The notes below the pieces were generated by a model. That model saw only the letters and a program-made list of their open reading frames with translations, did no database searches and was not told the DNA's origin. A DNA stretch of 5,953 bases from assembly GCA_015494845.1 (NCBI GenBank), contig WGAL01000241.1, forward strand, positions 1 to 5,953, given 5' to 3'. Shown piece after piece: positions 1 to 5,099 of the stretch. The number at the start of each line of letters is the position of its first letter. Position 1 is the first letter of the stretch. Position numbers and translations under genes: made by a program. This DNA comes from Melioribacteraceae bacterium. Its GTDB lineage: Bacteria > Bacteroidota > Ignavibacteria > Ignavibacteriales > Melioribacteraceae.

Positions 1-999
1 GAAGAAATTTTTAATTCCGTTAATATTTACCAATTGGATTTTTCCGACGTTAAGGGTCAGGAAGCAGTTAAGCGCGCGTTGGAAGTCGCCGCGGCGGGCG
101 GACATAATATTTTGATGATTGGGCCTCCCGGTTCCGGAAAAACAATGTTGGCGAAACGGCTTCCTGGAATACTTCCGCCGCTAACTTTGGACGAAGCGCT
201 GGAAACGACGAAGATTTATTCTGTCGCAGGCTTGCTCGATGTTTCAACAGGGCTTATTACCGCGCGCCAATTCAGAAGTCCGCACCACACCGTTTCGGAC
301 GCCGCGTTAATAGGCGGAGGTAGTTATCCGAGACCCGGCGAAGTTTCTTTTGCGCATCACGGCGTTTTGTTTTTGGATGAATTTCCGGAATTCAAAAAAA
401 ATGTTCTGGAGGTTTTGCGTCAGCCGATGGAAGACAAAAAAGTTACAATCAGCCGTTCAAAAATAACGGTGGAATTTCCCGCAAATTTTATGCTTGCCGC
501 CGCGATGAATCCTTGTCCTTGCGGATATTTAACCGACCCCGACCACGAATGCACGTGCAGCATTAACGCGATTGAACGTTACATGGGGAAAATTTCCGGC
601 CCGTTGCTAGATAGAATCGACATTCAAATTGAAGTTCCGGCGATTAAATACAAAGAACTCGTTTCGGAAACGAAAGGAGAAACTTCCGCAGAAATCAGAA
701 AAAGAGTAATTAGAGCGCGTAAAATTCAGACCGAAAGATTTTCCGCTCACGAAGGAATTCACAAAAACGCCGATATGGGACGGAAAGAAATTGAAAAATA
801 TTGCAAGCTCGACGAAAAGGGGAAATCCTTGCTAAAAACCGCAATTACAAAATTGGGACTTTCCGCAAGAGCGTACGATCGAATATTAAAAGTTGCAAGA
901 ACAATCGCCGATTTGGAAAATTACGAAGATATTCAAGCGCAACACGTAGCTGAAGCGATTCAATACCGCAGTCTTGACCGCGAACTTTGGCGAAGATGA
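1..999 (+). CDS. comM: ComM/YifB family Mg-chelatase-like AAA+ ATPase (5'-truncated by window edge)
   Basis: The reading frame is open from base 1 to the TGA at 997-999, giving 332 residues; the start lies outside the window. Visible motifs are Walker A GPPGSGKT (nt 121-144), Walker B VLFLDE (nt 364-381), the family signature NPCPCGY (nt 508-528) followed by a second Cys pair in ECTCS, the GPLLDRID arginine segment (about nt 598-621), and a C-terminal helical domain ending [11 protein letters not shown]. This order (Mg_chelatase core, then Mg_chelatase_C) is typical of YifB/ComM. Full-length members are about 500 residues, so the N-terminal Lon-protease-like ChlI domain is what is missing. 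In naturally transformable Gram-negative bacteria ComM is a hexameric helicase promoting branch migration during integration of incoming DNA; the family is much wider than known competence, so that role is inferred here. The TTG at 34 is internal, not the start. No convincing terminator follows. Confidence 0.95.
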   Translation, partial: EEIFNSVNIYQLDFSDVKGQEAVKRALEVAAAGGHNILMIGPPGSGKTMLAKRLPGILPPLTLDEALETTKIYSVAGLLDVSTGLITARQFRSPHHTVSDAALIGGGSYPRPGEVSFAHHGVLFLDEFPEFKKNVLEVLRQPMEDKKVTISRSKITVEFPANFMLAAAMNPCPCGYLTDPDHECTCSINAIERYMGKISGPLLDRIDIQIEVPAIKYKELVSETKGETSAEIRKRVIRARKIQTERFSAHEGIHKNADMGRKEIEKYCKLDEKGKSLLKTAITKLGLSARAYDRILKVARTIADLENYEDIQAQHVAEAIQYRSLDRELWRR

Positions 1000-1062
1000 A
1001 AAAGTGAAATTGCTCACACAAGCTGGTTTTTGTGTCTAAAATCACATACTTGTAACAGCTTA

Positions 1063-1068
1063 TATGAT
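1063..1068 (+). promoter_or_regulatory. Possible -10 box (TATGAT) for the small membrane protein gene
   Basis: TATGAT lies 27 bases before the ATG at 1096, in the 96-base gap after the ComM gene. No good -35 hexamer sits 16-18 bases upstream (AATCAC or ATCACA), so this is a weak prediction; read-through from the ComM gene is the alternative. Confidence 0.3.
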
Positions 1069-1083
1069 ATATTGGAAGCAAAA

Positions 1084-1093
1084 AAGAGGTGAG
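1084..1093 (+). promoter_or_regulatory. Strong Shine-Dalgarno site fixing the start at 1096
   Basis: AAGAGGTGAG is an extended match to the anti-Shine-Dalgarno sequence and ends two bases before the ATG at 1096-1098; the AGAGG core is about six bases from it. This supports the short downstream reading frame as a real translated gene. Confidence 0.75.
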
Positions 1094-1095
1094 TT

Positions 1096-1377
1096 ATGAA
1101 ATCGGCAGTTACTTCAAATATTTCAAAGTCCGCAAATCTTAAAGAGAAAAATTATGCGGTAAAGTTTAATCTTTACTTTTTGCAACCTCTGAGTTCAGGT
1201 ATTTTCGGTTTTGCGTTGTTTTTCACTATTCTGATAGTCACAAAATTATTGGCTTCTTTCCTAAACGCCGGAATCTTTTTTGTTGATTTTGACGACGTAA
1301 TTCTTTCTTCAATAGGTTTTATTTTGATGTTTTTGATTAAATTGTTAGAGAACATTGCACAAAACAAAACGGCGTAA
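1096..1377 (+). CDS. Small hypothetical protein with two predicted membrane segments
   Basis: This 93-residue protein is of no family I recognise. The N-terminal 30 residues are polar and Lys/Asn/Ser-rich with no signal peptide. Two hydrophobic stretches follow, residues about 35-56 (GIFGFALFFTILIVTKLLAS...) and about 66-84 (DVILSSIGFILMFLIKLL), separated by a short loop with an acidic DFDD motif; the tail is short and polar. A two-helix inner-membrane protein is the likely form, function unknown. The start is supported by an excellent Shine-Dalgarno site. It lies 96 bases after the ComM gene on the same strand and could be co-transcribed with it. Its TAA stop (1375-1377) directly abuts the stop of the convergent MORN-repeat gene. 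A reading frame on the other strand inside it (1173-1367) has no comparable ribosome site and is taken as a shadow. Confidence 0.7.
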   Translation: MKSAVTSNISKSANLKEKNYAVKFNLYFLQPLSSGIFGFALFFTILIVTKLLASFLNAGIFFVDFDDVILSSIGFILMFLIKLLENIAQNKTA

Positions 1378-2661
1378 TTATTTACACTCTTCCGAAATCA
1401 AAATTCCGTTTTCGTAAGTTGCTTTACGAATAATTTCGCCGTTCTTATCGTAAAAGAAACATGAGCCATTAAGTAAATTGTTTTTGTAAGAATAAAATTC
1501 AGCCAATTGTCCGTTCGGATAATATCTTTTCGTAATTCCGTTTCTTTTTCCTCTGTCAAAACTTTCTTCGCATTTTATTTTTCCGTTTTCGTAATATTCT
1601 TTATTAACGCCGTCGTATTTATCATGAAAATAAAATTTCTCGGATTTCAAATTTCCGTCGTCATACCATTCGATTTGTTTGCCTTGCAATTCGTCCAATA
1701 CGTAATAATGTTTCCCTATCAGTTTTCCGTAATTATTGTATATCAGTTCGTAACCGTCTTTTTTACCTGAATTGTAATTTGAAATTGAAGCTAAGAATCC
1801 GCCGTCGTGATATTCAAGTTTTACGCTGTCCAAAACTCCGTCGCGATAATTTTCAAGCGATTTCAAATAACCGCTGTCGTAATAAAATTTACTGATGCCG
1901 TTCAGTTTCCCTTCTCTGAATTTCTTAACCGATTTCAATGTTCCGTAACCGCTGTATTCATTAAACGATTCTTCAACTTTCTCCAAACGCCCGACGATAT
2001 CGTAGCGAACGCGTTTAACAATTTGTCCGTTTTTGTATGTGTCAATTACTTTGATTTTTCCGTCAGGATAATAGAGATATGAAATTCCGTCGAGTTTATC
2101 GTTTTTGTAATGCGCTTCAAGCGCAACTTTCCCGAAGTCGTAATAAACCTTGCTTGTTCCTTCAAGTTTGCCGTCAACAAAATTTTTTTCAACTTCAACT
2201 TTTCCGTTCTCAAAAAAAGTTTTGCTTATTCCGTTCAATTTACCGTTGTGATATTGCCAAATTCCTTGCAACTTTCCGTCTTTGTAGTAAGTTTTGGTAA
2301 AACCTTCCCTTTTACCGTTCACATAAACCGGTTCCGCCCAAAGTTCGCCGCTTTCGTAATACCACTTAGAAACACCGTTCAACTTCCCGTTTTTATATTG
2401 CCATTCCATACTCAATTTGCCGTCAGGAAAATACCATTTTGAAATGCCGTCTTCTTTGCCGTTTACAAAATGCCACTCTTTCCACAGCTGTCCGTTTTCG
2501 TAGTATTCGCGATAATAACCGTTCAAAACTCCGTTTACGTATTCGCCTTCGGATTTTAATTTTCCGTTCGGATAATAAGTCCGTTTTATTTCAACCTTTT
2601 GAGCAAAGAGTGAAACGGCTGTGAAAAGCAATAATAACAATATTTTCAATCGGTTTTGCAT
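1378..2661 (-). CDS. Secreted YwqK/MORN_2-repeat protein
   Basis: The 427-residue protein starts at ATG 2659-2661. Residues 1-20 form a signal peptide (basic MQNRLK, Leu-rich core, likely cleavage after SLFA before QKV), so the protein is exported, probably to the periplasm or outer surface. From residue 27 to the end it is a tandem array of about 17 units with a 24-residue period. A typical unit reads (I/V)SKxYYxxGKLxxExxYxNGKLNG, with conserved YY, NGKL/DGKL and a closing DG/NG. This matches the MORN_2 repeat of proteins annotated as 'YwqK family antitoxin'. That label comes from a Bacillus gene context and is not evidence of antitoxin activity here: this copy has a signal peptide and no toxin gene beside it. 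The repeats should fold as an elongated beta-meander, suggesting binding or a structural role (inference). There is no Shine-Dalgarno before the ATG; the leader is very AT-rich. No other catalytic domain is seen. Confidence 0.9.
   Translation of the reverse strand: MQNRLKILLLLLFTAVSLFAQKVEIKRTYYPNGKLKSEGEYVNGVLNGYYREYYENGQLWKEWHFVNGKEDGISKWYFPDGKLSMEWQYKNGKLNGVSKWYYESGELWAEPVYVNGKREGFTKTYYKDGKLQGIWQYHNGKLNGISKTFFENGKVEVEKNFVDGKLEGTSKVYYDFGKVALEAHYKNDKLDGISYLYYPDGKIKVIDTYKNGQIVKRVRYDIVGRLEKVEESFNEYSGYGTLKSVKKFREGKLNGISKFYYDSGYLKSLENYRDGVLDSVKLEYHDGGFLASISNYNSGKKDGYELIYNNYGKLIGKHYYVLDELQGKQIEWYDDGNLKSEKFYFHDKYDGVNKEYYENGKIKCEESFDRGKRNGITKRYYPNGQLAEFYSYKNNLLNGSCFFYDKNGEIIRKATYENGILISEECK
1381..2583 (-). 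repeat. Tandem array of 24-residue (72-bp) YwqK/MORN_2 units
   Basis: Units are counted from residue 27: one of 22 residues, seven of 24, one shortened to about 16, one of 23, six of 24, and a final 28-residue unit. The phase break covers residues 217-255 (nt 1897-2013), where a truncated unit meets a slightly short one. At DNA level the units share only short recurring strings around the NGKL and YY codons (complements of TTCCGTT and CGTAATA), so they are old, diverged duplications, not recent perfect repeats. Confidence 0.85.
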
Positions 2662-2709
2662 TCAAACAAATTCAAATAAAATAAAGGATTAAATTTAATT
2701 AAATTTACG

Positions 2710-2717
2710 CAAAATTA
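2710..2717 (-). promoter_or_regulatory. Possible Bacteroidota-type -7 element (TAATTTTG) for the MORN-repeat gene
   Basis: Read on the minus strand, TAATTTTG fits the TAnnTTTG -7 consensus of Bacteroidota and lies 48 bases before the ATG. No TTTG element is found at the expected spacing upstream of it, so chance in AT-rich DNA is a real possibility. Confidence 0.2.
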
Positions 2718-2759
2718 ATTGTTCGCATCTTCCAACTCTTTGCGTTTGCTGCATAATTA

Positions 2760-2765
2760 TATAAT
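2760..2765 (+). promoter_or_regulatory. Possible -10 box (TATAAT) for the CDGSH gene
   Basis: A perfect TATAAT lies 78 bases before the ATG at 2844. The -35 region is poor: TTTGCG at 2739-2744 gives a 15-base spacer. The perfect -10 hexamer in the right place makes this the best promoter candidate in the gap, but AT-richness lowers its weight. Confidence 0.35.
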
Positions 2766-2843
2766 AAATATGGAATATCTTTAAAATACTTCTTGTCTTT
2801 TTTCTTTGGATTAATTAAATTGGATAAAAAATCTGATTTAATT

Positions 2844-3074
2844 ATGCAAACAACGAAAGCAACACCATATTATATAGTTGACGAAAAGGAAGGTAAAACC
2901 GTAGCATACTGCACGTGCGGACTTTCCTCAAACATGCCATATTGCGACGGTAAACACGTTGGAACATCTTACGAACCGATAATTGTTAAGCCGGAAAAAA
3001 CAAGACGCGTGGCAATTTGCGCCTGTGGGAAAACGGAACATCCCCCATATTGCGACGGTAAACACGATTGTTGA
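2844..3074 (+). CDS. Double CDGSH iron-sulfur domain protein
   Basis: From the ATG at 2844 this is a 76-residue protein with two zf-CDGSH domains. Each has the full ligand pattern CxCxx(S/T)xxxPxCDGxH: YCTCGLSSNMPYCDGKH at residues about 22-38 and ICACGKTEHPPYCDGKH at about 57-73. Three Cys and one His per motif bind one [2Fe-2S] cluster, so two clusters are expected. The His ligand makes such clusters redox-active and labile; family members are linked to iron-sulfur or electron transfer and redox sensing. The two-motif layout in one short soluble chain resembles the CISD3/MiNT type rather than the membrane-anchored mitoNEET type. There is no signal peptide, so it is probably cytosolic. The frame extends upstream to a TTG at 2793, but the ATG start gives the compact family-like N-terminus (QTTKATPYYIVDEKEGK). 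The Shine-Dalgarno is weak (GGA at 2822-2824 is too far upstream). It stands alone between two minus-strand genes. Confidence 0.92.
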   Translation: MQTTKATPYYIVDEKEGKTVAYCTCGLSSNMPYCDGKHVGTSYEPIIVKPEKTRRVAICACGKTEHPPYCDGKHDC

Positions 3075-3089
3075 AAAATTTTTGACGTC

Positions 3090-3098
3090 TTTTTTTTT
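3090..3098 (+). terminator. Possible weak terminator after the CDGSH gene (T9 tract)
   Basis: A run of nine T lies 16 bases after the CDGSH stop codon. The sequence before it holds only an A/T-rich inverted repeat (AAAAATTTTT at 3074-3083) and the palindrome GACGTC (3084-3089), so there is no stable GC-rich stem. The T-run suggests termination but the hairpin is poor. Confidence 0.3.
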
Positions 3099-3106
3099 AG
3101 ATAGAC

Positions 3107-4141
3107 TTATTTACGATTAAGTGTTTTTGCGTCAAAAATAACTTTCCAATCTCTTTTCATATCAACAATCAACCAATTATTATCTTTGGCGTAAGCAAGG
3201 CCTTTTACAATTGAAAATCCGCCTTTTTCCGAACCGTATTCGTACTCGCGCTGATTATCGGTATGATGAATATAAACTTGAAGCGAAGGGAGCTTGCCGC
3301 TTGCCGAATACTGTAACATCTGCAAATCACCGTCGGAATTACCGCAAGCAAAAACCGGTTGTTTCCCTATTTTACGATAAATTGCAACTGGCTTATTCTC
3401 TGCATTGTTTATAAAAACTACCTCAGGAAGTTTTACAATTTTTCCGTTCTTAAATTTTGTTTTTCCGTACGAACCTAAAATCTGCCAACTCGGAACGCCG
3501 TATTTCTTCGGAATAAAAGCGCGCATAAAATCAATTCCACCGCCGGATACAATAAACACCTTAAATTCATTAGCACGCAGATAATTTATTAATTCGAGCA
3601 TAGGTTTATAAACCAAATCAATATACGACGTCTTAAATTTCGGATGTTTTGCCGTATTTAACCATCTTAAAACGTCGGATTTAAACTCTTCGGCGGAACG
3701 ATTCAAAGTTACTTCCGAGAACAGTTTTAAAAAGTCTTCCCAACTTGTTTTCTTAATTGTTGCAAAATCATTTTCAAGAACCGCCTTAAACGGCTGTTTC
3801 TTTTTCCATTCCGGATGTTGCGGCGCAAGTTCTTTTATTCTATCAAAAACAAACAATAACTGAAACGGCAAAGGCTTTTCACACCACATCGTTCCATCGT
3901 TATCAAAAACGGCTATTCTGTCTTGCTGTGCAATAAAGTTTTTGCTGTTCTCATTTGTTACATCTTGAACAAAGGAAATTATTCTCTGCTTTGTTGCATT
4001 ATCTTTCCACGAAGGTAAAATTTGTGATTTTACTGCTTGTGTTTTGTCGGCTTCATTATTTTTTTCTACATAAGAATTACAGCCAACGCCGAGTGATAAA
4101 AATATTGTAAGAATAACCTTGCTTAAAAAATTCAGGTACAT
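3107..4141 (-). CDS. HAD-superfamily phosphatase-like hydrolase, probable lipoprotein
   Basis: Taking ATG 4139-4141 gives 344 residues. Residues 1-20 are a hydrophobic export signal followed by Cys21 (SLGVGC), a loose lipobox with Gly rather than Leu at -3, so a lipid anchor is likely but not certain. HAD motifs are present: motif I FDNDGT with nucleophile Asp80 and acid/base Asp82, motif II Ser199 in FIVSGGG, and motif IV GNSDGD (residues 267-272) with Mg-binding acidic residues; a motif III Lys lies among residues 250-260. A helical cap fills residues about 90-180. This is the phosphoserine-phosphatase-like HAD type, so a Mg-dependent phosphohydrolase in the envelope is inferred; the substrate is unknown. 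A frame extension to TTG 4213 is rejected because it runs through a terminator hairpin, whereas the ATG has a GGAG Shine-Dalgarno six bases upstream. It follows the DUF1254/DUF1214 gene on the same strand. Confidence 0.9.
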   Translation of the reverse strand: MYLNFLSKVILTIFLSLGVGCNSYVEKNNEADKTQAVKSQILPSWKDNATKQRIISFVQDVTNENSKNFIAQQDRIAVFDNDGTMWCEKPLPFQLLFVFDRIKELAPQHPEWKKKQPFKAVLENDFATIKKTSWEDFLKLFSEVTLNRSAEEFKSDVLRWLNTAKHPKFKTSYIDLVYKPMLELINYLRANEFKVFIVSGGGIDFMRAFIPKKYGVPSWQILGSYGKTKFKNGKIVKLPEVVFINNAENKPVAIYRKIGKQPVFACGNSDGDLQMLQYSASGKLPSLQVYIHHTDNQREYEYGSEKGGFSIVKGLAYAKDNNWLIVDMKRDWKVIFDAKTLNRK

Positions 4142-4147
4142 AATTTT

Positions 4148-4151
4148 CTCC
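4148..4151 (-). promoter_or_regulatory. Shine-Dalgarno GGAG deciding the HAD gene start
   Basis: On the minus strand CGGAGAAAATT precedes the ATG at 4139-4141, leaving six bases between GGAG and the start codon. This favours the ATG over the upstream TTG at 4213. Confidence 0.7.
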
Positions 4152-4156
4152 GAAAT

Positions 4157-4162
4157 AATATA
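4157..4162 (-). promoter_or_regulatory. Possible -10 box (TATATT) for the HAD gene
   Basis: TATATT lies between the terminator hairpin and the HAD Shine-Dalgarno. The hexamer 17 bases upstream, TTCGCT, is a poor -35 match. A promoter near here is expected because a strong terminator separates the HAD gene from the upstream unit, but this exact assignment is weak, and a start this close would leave almost no leader. Confidence 0.25.
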
Positions 4163-4177
4163 TTTTCTCAATAACAA

Positions 4178-4210
4178 AAAGCGAATACGCAAAATTTGCG
4201 CATTCGCTTT
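4178..4210 (-). terminator. Rho-independent terminator of the DUF1254/DUF1214 operon
   Basis: An inverted repeat has arms 4178-4193 and 4195-4210. On the minus-strand transcript the arms AAAGCGAATGCGCAAA and TTTGCGTATTCGCTTT pair along 16 positions with one G-U wobble. They are followed directly by a T-rich tail (TTTTTGTTAT). On the plus strand the same position is an A-C mismatch, so the structure is better suited to the minus strand. It lies 24 bases after the stop of the DUF1254/DUF1214 gene (4234), the normal distance. Confidence 0.85.
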
Positions 4211-4233
4211 CAAATTTTTTGTATTTGATTAAA

Positions 4234-5097
4234 TTACTTAACCAAAACAATATCGTCCGGTTTCCACGTTCTGTTAAACCAAGGTTCAAGCGGTCCGTAA
4301 AGACGTAAAACAGCAAACCACGCTTTGCCTGGAACGGTTTGTATCCAGTTCGCTTCTTTTCCTTTTGGCGGTTTCGGGCCGAAATAAATATCAATCGAAC
4401 CGTCACTGTTGAATTCGAGTTTGTCACGTCTGTTGTTTTTGCTCGGATATTTCTGATCCGTTTGCAATTGCGAACGGGTTTGCGCATCGTAAATTGTTAC
4501 CGACCAGAAATTTTTCGCAGGAATATTCGGCGGAAGATGCAAAACGTAATTGTTAGAGCCTTTCAACACGTTGCCGTTTTTGTCGGTATATTCCATTGCA
4601 TAGTTTGAACCGGCGCCAGGAATTTCAATTGCCATTGCAGGCGTGTTCACCGTAGCAATGTAGAAAAACGCAATTCTCGCATCAAGATTTCTCCCGCGTC
4701 TGCCGTCGCCGTCAAGCCAGCGATAATCATTGCCTACAAACGCAAGATACCATTCTCTGTCCGGAAAGACTTTCGCGCGCGGGTCGCGTGGACGAAACGC
4801 CAAAGTGCGAGCCGCCGCTACCGCGTAATTTGCCGCGTCCGTTAAAATCTTTTTCATTCTCTCGTCCGGCTTAAAAGGTTCGCCTTTTGCTATGCCGATT
4901 GCGCCCGCTTGACCGCGCAATTCAGAATCGATAAAATCGAGAGGCTCTTTTTGCAATACTTTCCAAAGAATTTCGAAATATTCAAAATCGTTCGGGAAAA
5001 TCGTATTAAACGGTCTGTTCGAAGCGTTGATGAAAACCATTTTAGGCGGATTTGCTGCGTCTTTGAGCGGATAAATTTTCAATCCTGTACGCCACAT
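4234..5097 (-). CDS. DUF1214 half, C-terminal part of the split protein
   Basis: The frame is open from 5181 but family-like sequence begins only at the break; the first plausible start is ATG 5095-5097, two bases after the TGA of the upstream half, giving 287 residues. It begins MWRTGLKIYPLKDAANPPKM and carries the linker FNTIFPNDFEYFE...DFIDSELRG. The DUF1214 domain lies at about residues 140-277, including NYVLHLPPNIPAKNFWSVTIYD, NSDGSIDIYFGP and the closing NWIQTVPGKAWFAVLRLYGPLEPWF. It has no signal peptide of its own, so if translated separately it would stay in the cytoplasm and be parted from its N-terminal half. Residues encoded before the break (MDCQIKNLPK...) are out of frame with the family. 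A good terminator follows the stop codon. Confidence 0.75.
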   Translation of the reverse strand: MWRTGLKIYPLKDAANPPKMVFINASNRPFNTIFPNDFEYFEILWKVLQKEPLDFIDSELRGQAGAIGIAKGEPFKPDERMKKILTDAANYAVAAARTLAFRPRDPRAKVFPDREWYLAFVGNDYRWLDGDGRRGRNLDARIAFFYIATVNTPAMAIEIPGAGSNYAMEYTDKNGNVLKGSNNYVLHLPPNIPAKNFWSVTIYDAQTRSQLQTDQKYPSKNNRRDKLEFNSDGSIDIYFGPKPPKGKEANWIQTVPGKAWFAVLRLYGPLEPWFNRTWKPDDIVLVK

Positions 5098-5099
5098 TT

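Larger units (their letters stand above)
2662..2843. other. AT-rich divergent intergenic region
   Basis: These 182 bases separate the divergently transcribed MORN-repeat gene (leftward) and CDGSH gene (rightward) and must hold promoters for both. The sequence is rich in TTAATT and AAATTT blocks. I find no RNA gene, riboswitch or long inverted repeat in it. The CDGSH frame remains open back to a TTG at 2793, but that stretch looks non-coding. Confidence 0.6.

Noticed and set aside
1004..1061. Short inverted repeats after the ComM gene (ACACAA/TTGTGT, AAGCTG/CAGCTT)
   Set aside because: Stems of six bases with no following T-tract are too weak to call a terminator or operator.
845..1081. Minus-strand 78-residue frame overlapping the ComM gene end
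   Set aside because: Mostly antisense to the conserved ComM C-terminal domain, with no domain of its own.
1507..2624. Chain of plus-strand reading frames opposite the MORN-repeat gene (1507-1770, 1807-2082, 2079-2300, 2110-2442, 2439-2624)
   Set aside because: They are mirror images of a repetitive coding sequence, lack ribosome sites and recognisable domains, and their Phe/Val-rich composition is what the complement of Tyr/Lys/Asn codons gives.
1378..2661. Toxin-antitoxin pair formed by the YwqK-like protein and the small membrane protein
   Set aside because: The genes are convergent rather than co-transcribed, the YwqK-like protein is exported, and the antitoxin name rests on annotation transfer only.
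2793..2843. N-terminal extension of the CDGSH protein to TTG 2793
   Set aside because: The TTG has no ribosome site and the extra 17 residues lie in AT-rich intergenic sequence; the ATG start gives a normal compact protein.
4142..4213. N-terminal extension of the HAD protein to TTG 4213
   Set aside because: The extension is encoded by a terminator, while the ATG at 4141 has a Shine-Dalgarno and begins an export signal.
4077..4487. Minus-strand 136-residue frame overlapping the DUF1214 end and HAD start
   Set aside because: It lies out of frame inside two well-supported genes and runs through the terminator hairpin.
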